This document shows, piece after piece, positions 1 through 12,573 of a stretch of DNA of 64,000 nucleotides (within the stretch, counting starts at the first letter, position 1; each line of letters begins with the position of its first letter). The stretch is from assembly GCF_000002995.4 (NCBI RefSeq), contig NW_025062477.1, positions 13,250,696-13,314,695 on the forward strand, read 5' to 3'. The stretch is from Brugia malayi. Lineage: Eukaryota; Nematoda; Chromadorea; Rhabditida; Onchocercidae. The notes beneath the pieces were generated by a model. That model worked only from the letters and a program-made list of their open reading frames with translations, had not been told where the DNA came from and searched no databases. The translations under genes and the position numbers were made by a program.

Positions 1-802
1 TACATAGTGTCGGAGTGTTTTATGGTATTATGTCAACTGCTTATAAGAGTGACTGTCAGACTGAACGACTTTCACAATATTTCGAATTGCAAGTAATTAA
101 GTTTATGAGAGAGAAAGCTAATTGAACAAACAGCTTGCAACCTTCTAACCATCGGATATAAGTTTGACTGTCAGACTGGAAAATCCTGACAGTAAAGTGG
201 ACGCAATTTATAAAATGTTAAGCAATGTCATATTCTTTGTCAACAGATTGTAACATTTTAAACAGTGCACATAAGCTTTGCTACAATTGCAAGTTGAGTG
301 TTGGGTAAATGATTTCTTAACTGAGATATCAAATTCAAACAGTTTAAGACGTTGTGTTTTTCTATTCAAATAAGACAGTATTCATATACAAATTTTCATC
401 TTATGGATTTAATATAAAATTATTTTGATTTTTCCAACAAGTCTGTTAATGTATCACCTATTTGTATCACTTCTATAATATTTTTCCTTACAGTCACTGT
501 TCTTTTGTTTTTGTGTCTTGATAACTGAATAAAGTACGAGTAATTTGGAATGAAATATCTGGTATTTTCGTGGTGCTTTTAATATAGTCAATGCTGTAGG
601 AATTTAGATGCATTAAAAAAGTGAAAAATAAAATAAAATTGCAATTCAATATCAGTACAGGTTATATTGAAGGAATCGAATTTGTCGAAGATTAATAAAT
701 GGAGCAACACGCAAAATTAAATAAGAAATTTTTATTACTGTGAAATAAATGATGAAAAGGTTAGTCCGGTGAATTGTTCGAAAGCTTTTAGTTTTTCGCA
801 TA

Positions 803-1879
803 TTTCCATGCGGTTGTTTTATATTTTGATGACAGTCTACTTCGCTGATTCCCATCATCAACTTGGGGTGCAAATAGCGGTGAGTCTTTTGATCATGACC
901 CAAAAGAATCCAATCACTGAAGTGGAGTAAACTTTGCATTTTAAAGCACTATAATAACGAGTCTTATAAATAAACAACACTTTTACATTTAATCGCATTT
1001 CCGCAAGGCAATTCGTTGTTGTTCCGAATTACTTCAACAAATCAATATTTTGCGGGACAGGTACTTGTAAAGTATTTACATAAATATTTACAGCAAGAAT
1101 TATATATTTACAAGTTTATAACTCTTTTTATACTTCAAATAAAAGAGAAAGGTCAGAAGAGAAAAACAAGTCTTAATTTCAGGAGTTTAAAATTCAACAA
1201 GTCTTAACGAGAAGTATGAGCCGTCTAAAGATTTCCTGATGTTTGCAGACATTCAGTGGAAAAGAAGTTGAGCAGTGCATATCAAACGAAGGTTATTTCC
1301 ATAGGAAGAATAACCAATTAACAATTTTGAGTGTAAATGCAGAATGCAATAATCAGTTGATACAAGTTATCCAATACGCTAAAACAGTGCCAGAAGATCT
1401 ACGTGTACGTGTTATTAATGTTGCTGAAAATTACAAAGAAGCAATGCTTCAACGGGTATGCAAAATGCTTGTTGAATGTTAGATTCCTGAAATTAAGGCT
1501 TATGTTTTCCTCCTCTGAGCTTTCTTTTCTATTTGAAGTATAAAAAGGTATAAATTTGTAAATATATAATTCTTGCCATAAATATTTATATAAATACTTT
1601 ACAAGTACCTGTCCTACAAAATATTGACTTGTTGAAGTAATTCGGGACAACAACGAATTGCCTTGCGGAAATGCGATTAAATGTAAAAGTGTTGTTTATT
1701 TATGCTTATAGAAAATTCATTATTATAGTACTTTAAGTGTAAAGTTCACTCCACTTCAATGATTGAATTCTTTTGGGTCATGATCAAAAGACTCACCGCT
1801 ATTTGCATCCCAAGCTGATGATGGGAATCAGCGAAATATCATCGAAAAGTCATCAAAATATAAAACGACCGCATGGAAA
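803..1879. repeat. Large imperfect inverted repeat (two ~400-bp arms) around one exon
   Basis: The left arm runs about 803-1201 and the right arm about 1468-1879. The right arm is an approximate reverse complement of the left over its whole length, with scattered substitutions and small indels. Examples are TTTCCATGCGG at 803 against CCGCATGGAAA ending at 1879, and the inner ends TTCAACAAG (1193-1201) against CTTGTTGAA (1468-1476). The spacer of about 266 bp is almost filled by an open exon (1249-1455) with splice sites on both sides. I see no transposase and no clear target-site duplication, so it could be a fold-back/MITE-like insertion or a local inverted duplication. Confidence 0.85.
1249..1455 (+). 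CDS. Internal exon of an unknown protein, inside the inverted-repeat loop
   Basis: Sixty-nine codons are open between a good acceptor (GTTTGCAG just before 1249) and a donor (CGG followed by GTATGC at 1456). The peptide contains ILSVNAECNNQLIQVIQ and then VPEDLRVRVINVAENY. The mix of charged and hydrophobic residues looks coding rather than random AT-rich frame. The pattern vaguely recalls the C-terminal half of a von Willebrand A fold, but this is a weak impression and no domain is assigned. The exon may belong to the same gene as the membrane exon at 2523. The phases (0 out here, 1 in there) do not join directly, so at least one exon would be missing between them. Confidence 0.5.
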
Positions 1880-2522
1880 CTGGAGATTATAAGAAAAATT
1901 TGAAATTGGAGATTGTTAGAAGATTTGACTGATACAATTGCAGCCATATCAACTATGTGATGTAAGTATCGCTAATGATGTAAATGAGGACACTATGAAG
2001 TGGCTGTTATTCGACTGTAATGAAAGTAATTATTTTCGATATATTAAATATTCAGGAATATGTACTTTTTTCACCCAAATGTACTCTTCATTTTCCTTGC
2101 GAATATTAGCTCTGTTCAGTAATGTGATGTAGTCGTCTATCTGATCTTTAATACCAAATGCGCATGTTGGCAACTTATGCTAGGTAATCCTTTTATCAAT
2201 CGTTTCATTTAAACGTTATCTATCTTTCGGAAATTCTAGACAGCCATTACTACAACTCATTTGTCATTGATGTAACTTTGGATAAATGATATGATATAAT
2301 TTTACGTTTGGCATCCTAATTTCCTGAATCCATATTCTTTCTGGAAATGTTAGAAGTGAAACAGTGATCGTTTCATTACCTTAGTACTTCTTTATTAACC
2401 AATCATAAAATTACTTCAAACTTCTATTGAGCCATATTCTTTTTTCATTTAAAGCTTGTAAAGATCTTACAGGAAGGATTATTTTATTTCATCGGCTTAT
2501 TACTTAACTACTATTACTACAG

Positions 2523-3599
2523 GTAAAAAGAAGGGTAGTACGAAGTCAAAGATCAAATGGCTAATTATATCAATCATCACAGCGGTCACTGTTATCATAG
2601 TGGTCGCAATCGCAGCATACTACTATTGCATAAAAGGAAAAAGGCAAAAAAACCGGAAGCAAGAAGAACAAGAGCATGAACAACGACAACAACAAAATCA
2701 ACAGACATCTTTAAAAACATCTTCCGGAAAATTATATGAAGTGACAGATCGTACAACTCAAGCAAGTGCATCAACCACTCAAATAACAGATTCATCCGAT
2801 TCCAAGTTGATCCGAAATATCTATCAAGTTTGGTTTTAATCTTTCAATTAACTACAAATCTAAAAGCAAAAAACTAAAACACTCACATTACCCTCACTTT
2901 GTAACTTATCAACGGTTAGATAGCATGGGAAATAGTCAATAGGTTAATTTTAATCGTAATATGCTGGGTATAATCACAGGTACAACTCATAAGTGAAGTT
3001 TAATTGAAATTGTAGTATTTTGCTCGCATAAGAAGTTCTTGACAAAAGCAAGCGTTTGGTGACTCATTGGATAAATTAGTAGATTTTATTTGTCTTGGCA
3101 ATTGAGAAATTTTTCAATATTGGTTTTTAATGCATACAGACAAAGGGAAAGGTACGAACAAAACAAAATAAGTTGCAAGACATTAATGAACGGATCAATC
3201 GACAAGCTGACGAAGAATTTAAACAAGTAAAGAAGGAATTAATAGCATTTTATAAAGTTAGTTTGCACGAGTTTGTCCCGTAATGTACAGAAAAGAAATA
3301 TAGAGCGCATGTATGCTTCTCAAATATAACTTAGCAGTATTTCTTCTCAATCTCTTCAATTTTTCCTAGTATTTCTAGAATTTTCAAATGAGCAATTACT
3401 TCTATCACTAAATTTAGTTCTTTCTTTAATCAGTTTTGTAAGGTAATTGTCAAATCGAGAAAGATCACTTGACCAGCTATTCCTGCTTTTGTAGCAAGTC
3501 AGACAATGCTTCCCAGAGAAAACGGAAAAAACACAACAACAATCCGAAAAGAATCTGGCTTCTGAAGAGGACAACTCAAGTTCATTAAGTAGAAGCTGA
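2523..3599 (+). CDS. C-terminal exons of an unknown single-pass membrane protein
   Basis: Three phase-compatible exons are proposed: 2523-2827, 3140-3256 and 3519-3599, ending in TGA. The first codes for a lysine-rich stretch (GKKKGSTKSKIK) and then one transmembrane helix (about nt 2559-2630, WLIISIITAVTVIIVVAI). A cytoplasmic-type tail follows that is very rich in Gln, Glu, Lys and Thr. The second exon reads as a charged, coiled-coil-like segment (LQDINERINRQADEEF). The last exon is acidic and serine-rich, ending in SSSLSRS. The last acceptor is uncertain: CCCAG and CCCAGAG are both possible, and the second gives the better peptide. The N-terminus and ectodomain are upstream and unresolved. 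I do not recognise the family. Confidence 0.5.
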
Positions 3600-4551
3600 A
3601 GACCAGTGAAAATGGCCGTTTCATTGTATCACTTAAATTGCCATCTTAATTATGTTATTACTATTTACTGCATTGTAATTTCAAAAATGAATTTATATTT
3701 TTCCGTTCTTTGCATTCGAAAAGGTCAATTACGTTCGATTTTTAAAATAATCGATTTTTAAATCACTCTGAGCCTAGACTCTTAATTAATATTCAATATA
3801 TACTGTAATATCAAATGTAAAATAAGTTCAGAAAATTTCGAAATATTTTGGTCGAGAAATATAATTTAGACTAATTGGAAGATTATTTTTAAAGCGGTGA
3901 GAAGAAAGGAATTTTCCGTCCTTTTTCTCCTTTTTTCTCTCTCTTTTTCGTATTGTCGTATTTCTTCTGTTTTTGTCTGATGAGTCGCATTGATAATCAA
4001 TCAGTTAATGATAGAGCACTTTAACTTGAATGGCTGTCTTGAAACATTTCCCTGTTCCTCTTCTCCATTCCATGCTTATCAACCTCAATCTATTCGTTAT
4101 TTTTTTATCACATTTCTCATCAATAAAATCGATAAGATCATCTATTTTCAATATTTGTTTCTCTTCCGACACTACACAGTCTTTTTTCTAACTCATGATG
4201 AATAATATGTTGTCATACATGGGAAGTGATTCACCATTCCTGCTTCTCCTTCTTGTTTATTTACATGAGAAGTCTTAGCTTGAAAAGGACGGTGACTTAC
4301 TTAATTTGCATCAATGATGAAATTTCCCTCCTGCATCACTTTTTGTTGAGTGAACAACTATGGCTATGGCTCTCAACATATGATATTTGGTTGCTTTGTT
4401 TTGCTTTGTAATTAAAAAGTTTGAATATAATACAGCTGCAGTTTGAGTAATGATTATTGTGTTAATTGATACAGTAACAGTTTATCTTATATGATATGTG
4501 CAACTCTGATTGTATTCATCAATCTCTCTCTTTCAGTGAAGTGGGAACTCT

Positions 4552-5567
4552 ATGTTATTTATACTATTCATTTTGTTGCCCAATTTATTTTCGGTTTTAT
4601 TTGGACGATTTATTGATCGTAATGAAGCCAATGGTTAGCATTTTTCCTTCCTCCTTCATTTGAATCTATTTTTACTTAAACAAAATCTTAGGCAATTTCT
4701 TTTCTTATATTGCTATATTAGAGAAATTTTCGGATCAAGTAATTAGTGATTTATTTTTAAAAAAAATGTTGTGAGCATTTTAAATGATATTATACGATAA
4801 TATAAATGTATAATATAAAATATTATATTTTAATGATACATTACAGATTATGAAAAGAATTGGATAAAGAAATCGAATGGAAATATATTCCCGACTGAAG
4901 CACTGTATCGCTCACCGGAACTCGAATATATTAAATATGAAAAAGAACAGAATGTGAAAAGTAGAGATTATGATATCTTACGTCGGATGATACCCGGTAT
5001 AATGCTAGGAAATTGGATTGAGCCACTAGTCTTAACGATTACTGATCCAGATGAACAGGCCGTTTATTTGCCAATGACGGTGTGGGACAAAAATGAAAAT
5101 GATAACGACATTCAACAAAATGAAGTAAATTTTCGTATCTTTTCAAAATTTGGAAGATTTCCCATTTTGGAGTGTTTTTGAACTTTCTGTTATTTCGTGC
5201 TTATGATCGTAGTCGAGATTTTGTGGAAAATAAAAGTGGTTGGTCTAGAAAAGCATGAGAAATCCCTTAACAAAATTAATTTAAATCGAAATAATTCGAA
5301 ATAATTTTTAAAATTTAGTCAATGTTCGAAAGGGACATCGTATCGACGACTACTAAGTCTACGATTCAGTTATTCGAACACGCAGCTACAACAAAAAATG
5401 ATTTGCCAAACGACGGAGAACTGGAAAAAGCTCCAAAATTGAGTAATGAATTAGAACAGCAATCTAGCATGAGCAGGATGTTCGAAGAACTGAATATAAC
5501 GGAAGTTTATGAAGAACCTTTTGTCCGAGTTTATGTGAAGCCGCTCTGCGAAGGATCTATCTGCTAA
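4552..5567 (+). CDS. Small secreted protein, unknown family (202 aa, 3 exons)
   Basis: Exons are 4552-4633, 4847-5124 and 5319-5567; all junctions are GT-AG and the phases agree (1, then 0). The first exon is a signal peptide (MLFILFILLPNLFSVLFG). The rest is hydrophilic and acidic, with no further membrane segment. The middle exon carries the more conserved-looking core (DYDILRRMIPGIMLG, then EPLVLTITDPDEQAVY). The last exon is Thr/Glu/Gln-rich and ends in VYVKPLCEGSIC. The only cysteines in the mature protein are the two near the C-terminus. There are no dibasic-Gly sites of a neuropeptide precursor. The start is the first ATG of the exon and directly opens the signal peptide. Family and function are unknown; a nematode-restricted secreted product is an inference. 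Confidence 0.7.
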
Positions 5568-6738
5568 AATCAGCTGAATTTAACACTGAATGACAAGTTT
5601 AATTGCACCAAGACTTACGATTGAATTTTCTCACACCTTGTTTTATTCTTTTTTAATCAAGAAACCCGAAATTGATATTTGTGTTTTAATATTCATTTTC
5701 TAGAAGGAAATTTGGCTGCAAGATAACTTAAATCTGACGTTGTGGCTTAATCAATATTTCGTGTCTCTTTAAAACAATCGTACTGAATAGAACTAGTTAT
5801 AAGATTGTTCTGTTTTCATCTACGCAATGATCAAGGAATCAAGGAAGGCTCAATTTTGACCTTCAGAAGGTCATAGCGATGTAATCAAGAAGAAAGCTTC
5901 ACCACATCTGCATTTTGCAGTATTGGTAAGAAAAAGATTTAATCCGATCAAATAGTCTCTTCAGCTGCTGGTATCAGATGTTATTGCACATTGCTGTCGT
6001 GAAAAAAGTGATAAATTTCGTTGACCTCTGTGCTATATCTAGAAAGGTTAAATACAATGTTGCCTGGTAAGTTATTATGTTTGAAAAGAATGCACAAACG
6101 GAATGTGAATTGTTTTACTGGCAGAAAGTAAAATAAAGGCTATGCGCAGATAGTAACAGCAACCAGTTGAGCTTGTGATAAACAATCGAAAAAACTAAAA
6201 ATTAGGCAGTTATGAAAAAGAACAGTCAATTCAAGTTGCGACTGCATGAGGGTGTCCATGGCAACATGTCACAAGCTTGCGACACATTTAACTTTCACTA
6301 CACCATATACTTTTAACTTCGCTCATTTTCCAACAAACATCTAAATAATGCTTCTTTTTTCATTTTACCACCGTTTTTGACATTCATTGGTTGTGCACGG
6401 TACAATGATGGGATTTAGATATGTCTTAGAAGCAAATTAGTTAAGCTAATTTGTTGTTAAGCAATGTGTTATCTGCTTCTATCATCTGCTATTGAAAAAT
6501 CAAGGCCTTTTCTGCAAAAAAATAATAAAAGCTGGAAATTGGGTTTCCAGAAAGAGTTAAAACTAAAACTTTTGCATGGATTAGCTCTTCAACTAGCAAA
6601 AGAGAATCCTGATAAATTCTAATCACCTATAATTTAGATTGAAAGATCAAAGTCAATCTCCCGATCATTCTAATGAGATAGTCTGTGGTGTCCGTGAAGA
6701 CAGTTCTTTTTCATTTCATAGAACGATCTAGAACAAAG
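5568..6738. other. Intergenic, no gene seen
   Basis: This AT-rich spacer separates the small secreted protein from the KATNIP homologue. I see no supported coding exon, RNA gene or repeat in it. Confidence 0.6.
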
Positions 6739-9700
6739 ATGTCTAAAAGTATGAGTACGAAGAAGCACTTGTCTGACTGCAATGGATCAGGCGAAGCGTA
6801 CGTATGAAAGTTGACTTTTCATTATAGTTAGTTCTCTTTTAGCAAATTATGATAACAAAACTTAGGTTTAATGGTTGAACTGTGATTGAAGAAGATGAGA
6901 TGACAATTACGATGACTGAAGGTAGTCTTACGTGTTTTTCACGATTCAATTTAAGATGTGCTTTTGCGATTCCAGAGCTCCCGCGAGGTGAGCTCTTTCG
7001 ATTCATCCTGTGCAGTTCGTGGGATGATGCCCACTTCATTGGTCTCAACGCTATCGAACTATTTAATACGGCTGGTGAGAGACCACAGATCGACGAAGTA
7101 AGGAAATTTCTTCTTTTGATTTCTTTTTCTCAAGACAATCCATTACTCTCGAATGTTCGAATTGACTGATATACTTTGAATAACTCTCAGCAATACTATA
7201 AAAAAACGAAAAATGAAGTTGCAGATGAAAACAAATGCGACTATAACGCGTGGTTCTTTGGATAATGTATTCAAGAATGGAGAAGTGAATTTATCTACTA
7301 ATGATCCATGTAAAATGTGGTCTGCCAGGTATATATACTTTCTTAAAGAAACACAGAAACTCCATGAAAAATGAGAAGCGGAAGTATAGTATGACATAGA
7401 TCAGAATGCAAAAGTAATATTTTGAGGTAACGGTTTTAGGTACGATAATCTGGCAGAATTACTTCACATTGAAATCCGCCTCAAAAAACAGGAAAGTATT
7501 GCGATGATCCGAATTTGGGTATATATTTTTTATTAATCTAGATTAAACGAAATAAACAGCTTATATAATCGAAATAAGTAAGCAAATAATTGCAAAAAAC
7601 AAGCAAACAAACAAAAAGAACCGTTAAGTTTTCAAATTAAAATTATGAAAAAGCAACGAAGGAATTTTACAGAATTATAACGAATCGCGTGTTCACGCAC
7701 TGTGCGGTGTGCATGATCTTCGGATCGAATTGGATGGTGTAACAATATTTCAGGGCGAGATATCATGTGCATTTACTTTTGAAAATGAAGAAGAATCCAT
7801 GGGTGATGTTAGTATTTCCGATACATTTTCTGAAAGGTCTAATTGTCAACACCGGATTTTCAGTAGATACGGAACATACATACTTTCAATATTATTTGCC
7901 GTTAGAATTTTACTAATAACGATACATTGTGTAGAACTTGCTTTTAATTTGATTTCACGGTTATAGGCATTTATTGAAATATTTTTGAAATTATAAAGAA
8001 TGAGGCAAAAAAACATGGCCGAACATGACGAAATCATTGCATGCATGATGAGCATACGGATGATTTCATTTGTATAGTTAGAAGGAGAGATGATTCTGTA
8101 TTAATCTCAGTATGATTCAGACGATTCTATTTACAACAAATGATGCCATATTGGAACTAATCGCTGAAAACGACAAGTGTTTACGAAGAGATGAAATAAT
8201 GCGGAGTGCTTTGGATCTTCAAGAACTGGGGAACGACCTTGAAGGTTTTGTTTAAAATAAATATTCTACAAATCTTTGCTTCGATACAATGGTACATGTA
8301 TAATTTTGATTAAAATAATAACATTGGATGATTTTTTATGGAATTTTTACTTCATTATTTCAAATTACTATTACAGTTGAACGAATGTAGTCATTTTAAA
8401 TCTTTGTTATTAGATCCGTAAAAATTTTGAATTTGAGATAACTTTAGTATAGTGAAGATAACATCACCAAATGATTGGTAATTACCTTAATGAAAGTTAA
8501 ATTGACTGTTTATCAGATGTGTTACTTTTTTCAAAAATAATGAAGATAGCAGAGAATAGCAGAGAGATTTCTTTTATAATTGAAGCGCCGTCAAGAACAG
8601 AAACAATAAGTGCGCCAAATGCTCTCAGACCATCTACTGGTGATCGACGACCTCGAGTTCGAAGTACAATTCGATCCACTGATCAAAAATCAACAAATAT
8701 TGATGTCGCTGAAGAAAATATTTCAAAACTATCTGTTCATAGCTGCATTACAGAAAAAGATGATGGAATAGAAAATGATGAGATGAAAGCAGAACAAGAA
8801 GATATTGGTCTTTTTTTACTTAAAGGTATTGCAGATTTATGGAGAACTATATAACAACTAGTTAAGTTCTTACATTTAGAAAATGCTTGTTTCAGTGGAA
8901 ATGACTAAAGTTAATAAATGCTGCTAAAACCAGCTGTAACTATGTTTTCTTGTAGATGAATAATAATAATGATAGTAGTAGCGAATCTTAATGTGACTCG
9001 TATCTATTCTCATATATAAATCAGCACTTTAGCATGAAAGATCAAATAAATAGTCCTACTGCATGATCTATTATAAACATGTTTGAGACAATGAAGGAGT
9101 GAATTTCTACAATTTTCTTTGCTAACTGTATGACATCTTATTTAATGAAAGAATGGCAACAGCTTTTTTAAAACTTTGATGTCGCTGAAGAAAATATTCC
9201 AAATCCTACTTCAGAAATATATTTTTAGTATTTCACATAGAACTTCTGGAAAACTGGGGTGCACCGGATTGCATTGGCTTAACGGGTTTACAATTTCTCG
9301 GCCCGCATGGTATCGTTTTGGATCCTTCAGACTGCAGTATAACAACTTCTACTGCCACACAAACTTCTCACAGGTTTTTATCATATTGCTATAAGTGTTA
9401 GTAAATATTTATTGAACAAATGTTAAGGATGGTAATGATTGCATGTAATCCTCCGGAAAATCCTCCAATATTTTCAACTATACCGAGAGTAATTGAATGA
9501 AGTACTCAGCATAACAGTACTGATTGTTCACTATTTCAAATTAATTATTTCACTTGAAAACTCTTTTGTATCAGAGTTTTGAAATTCGCGAATATTGCAT
9601 TTTTTCTGTTTGTCCAAATTTATGAATTGCATCTGCGATAATCTGTTTAATGCTAATATTTGTAAGTAAACAAGATTGAATTTAGGTTATTGAATGGGAG

Positions 9701-11675
9701 AAATTTAACAAGAAACAGGGAAGATATGTGGCTTTCATCGTATTCACGTAATTCACCACCAGTGCGAGTAACGGTGACGTTCGCGGAACCTATTATAGCT
9801 TCAGGTGTATTAATTAGTATAAGCATAGCATGGTCTCTGGAACTTCTATAACTACATGCAAACGAATAATCAGACTATGATTATGGCGTTTTATTAAAAT
9901 CTGAATTTTGAATTTGCAGTCTTTTTTTGAAATGAAAAAAGAATTACAAAGTTATGGAAGAGTAAGTTACCAATGACTTCCATAGATAAATATCAATTTT
10001 TTATCCTTTAGGTATCTGCGTATGGAATTACAATGCTTCACCGGAAATGTCATATGCTGGAGTACGTTGCATCCAAATATATGTAAATAGTAAACTGCTT
10101 CAAGGTCCCATACTGCTAAGGAAAGCTCCAGGTTTCTCATAATTTTGTTGACAAAGTAACACTTCCTATTGCTACGACTGTTTGAAGTTCTGTCGTAAAT
10201 TCGTTGAAAATGTCTAAATTATCCTTTTTCTAATAATTGAGCTATTCTCTTTTCACGTCTTATATTATTATGGTTTCAAATTCCTTTAAGTTGGAACTGT
10301 CTTTAAACCTTTAAGCTTAGGCATTTGAAAGTTTCTCTTTGCTAATGGAAATTTCAGGATATATTCATTTTGATTACGTACAAGATATCATTTTCAACAA
10401 ATGCATCCTTTATAAGCCTATATCTAGGCCACAGACACAGTCTATTAACGGATGTTAGTAATAGCGTTCTCAAAATTGTCATTTCAGTAATATTCTCGAA
10501 TTCTCGAAATTGTTGTTAGTTAATCTTTCTTTCTAAATCATTTATCACCTAAAACGTTGAAGTTTCATAAAATAACATCCTCTGTCATAAATGTTATCTC
10601 TTACCTGGAGAACACATTATGTTTTGCAGTTACATATCAGTTACGGTTGCATTGCAGTTGGGGTGATGAATACTACATCGGTCTAAACGGGATCGAATTT
10701 TACGATCATCGCGAGGAACTTATCAAACTTCTCCCACAAAGTTTGCTCATACATTACTATTCCAGATTTTTTTTATTCTAAGATATTTTTTTTGATCTAA
10801 CTTACATGAATGACAGTATGAAAATTTCGTTCTAATCATACCGAAGTAGTCACTTATTCCATGAGCTATTACATTACCACAATTTATAAAAATACAGCGA
10901 TTTTACAGACTTGGCAGCATATCCGGAGAGTGTGAATGTATTACCGAATGTTAACGATGATCCACGAACAAGCGACAAACTGATTGATGGTTTCAATGAT
11001 ACCGAGAAGTCCGCTTTTCATTTTATCAGATCATACGATTTTATGGCAGTTTAAAAAGCTTAGAATATTTGGACATTAATTTGTGGCATATTTCTGAAGG
11101 TTATAAAAGTGTCTTCTTTTACATAAATTAAATCTATTGAGAATTCCAGTCCATCACATATGTGGTTAACACCAATATTGCCTAATCGTTGTGCAAGAGT
11201 ATTTGTTGTGTTCGACTTTCCAACGTACGTATCACGTATCAATATATATAACTATCGGAAGACAACAGAACGGGGAGCGCGGCTTGTTACTGTTCGTTTC
11301 ATAGATAATTTTATGAAGAAATAAGGAATTCATTATTATTTAGTCTCTTCTTTGAGAATTTATGAGATCAAGTAGAGAAATAATATTCATGTCCTTATCT
11401 TTTAATTTGAAATCTATCCATGTATTTATGATGAAATCCTATTATATATATATATATTTCAAACGTATTTAAACTTTATCTGAAAGTGTATTTGAAATAT
11501 CTGAAATTTTATTTTATTATTTTTAGTTTAAATATCTGAAAGTACCTATCTGAATATCGATTTTCCAAAAATTTAGATACTTCGATTTACACATTTATAT
11601 ATATATATTTAGATAATAAATATATCTTTGTCCATATATTTTTTTATTTTATTACTACATGACTCTCTTAAAATA

Positions 11676-11706
<31 letters not shown>

Positions 11707-11828
11707 AAATTAAAGGCGTTAAATTTTATTAGATATCGGTTGACGATCTGATCGTGTTCAGTGGTGAGGTACCACAAAGTACGTCATACAAAACCGGTGT
11801 TTTGTCAATCTCGCTCCGAGAAGAATGA
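6739..11828 (+). CDS. KATNIP (katanin-interacting protein, KIAA0556) homologue
   Basis: The firm exons are ...-7097, 7225-7328, 7440-7518, 7673-7807, 8121-8244, 8517-8825, 9241-9373, 9686-9804, 10012-10131, 10630-10740, 10909-11008, 11150-11285 and 11733-11828 (TGA). From 7225 on they join in phase to 521 residues. A module with a Trp-Gly/Asp turn and a GLNGIE-type strand occurs three times: WDDAHFIGLNAIELF, NWGAPDCIGLTGLQFLG and SWGDEYYIGLNGIEFY. Each is followed by partners such as MIRIWNYNESR, ICVWNYNAS and INIYNYRKTTERGA. This is the C-terminal DUF4457 architecture of KATNIP, a microtubule- and cilium-associated protein in animals. The first exon (6739-6801) and the acceptor of the exon ending at 7097 are tentative. 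The protein (~590 aa) is far shorter than the ~1600-aa vertebrate form. Confidence 0.85.
11672..11706. repeat. AT dinucleotide / AAT microsatellite
   Basis: A run of (AT)n is followed by (AAT)n in the last intron of the KATNIP homologue, just before its final exon. A shorter (AT) run lies near 11441-11456 in the same intron. Confidence 0.8.
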
Positions 11829-12573
11829 CTTACTTGATACATGCTAACCTTTAGTATTCTTTCCTTGTTGATTAAGCATTTAATAAATATGTATGAATTC
11901 GTCTTGTTATATAAAACACAGAGCTTGTTGATAAATTTCATTTCGTAAAAGTTCTATATATGTCCTCATTATAAATTGACACTCTTTTAATAGTTGATAA
12001 ATGAATGTTTTGATTCAGATTTTAGTCCGAATACGAGGAAATGTTAAATAGACAATCTAGAGGGTAAACAAGAGTTGGGTGGGTAAATCGCTATATCATC
12101 GAGATTTCCTGTTGCAGCATGCGACTGACTGTGAGCCGTCTAATGCTTCTAGAAAATGGGTAGGGACTTGTAGAGCGGAGAGAGATTCTAGGATGAAGAA
12201 GTCAATATTTCTTCAGCCGGAACGTTAATATATTCCTCAGCTAATATTAGAATTGATAACCGAAGTTCTCCCCGAGCATCAGGAAAACCGGAAAGATAGC
12301 ACAGCTGATGGATAAGCAGTCATTATTACATCGCAAAGAGCATAAGGAAGGGCTTAACTCGAGTCGCAATTGTGGATGGTGCTAGTTTGCAGGAAAATTT
12401 TAGCATCGTTGGTTTGGGAAGTTTTCGTGTCGAATTGCCTCCGAATAATCTTTCTGAATCAGATTATATTCTTGGAGAAGTTTTGAATAGGAATTAACAT
12501 TCTTTTTTGTTGGGTTTCAAGTTCTTTGTTTTGTTTGGTTTTGAGTTTTTCAGCAAGAAAATAACAAATTGGA
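11829..12573. other. Intergenic between KATNIP and CSRNP homologues
   Basis: No firm gene. It holds one unexplained open stretch of 62 codons (12309-12497, + strand), described under findings. It could also contain the 5' untranslated region or promoter of the CSRNP gene. Confidence 0.5.
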
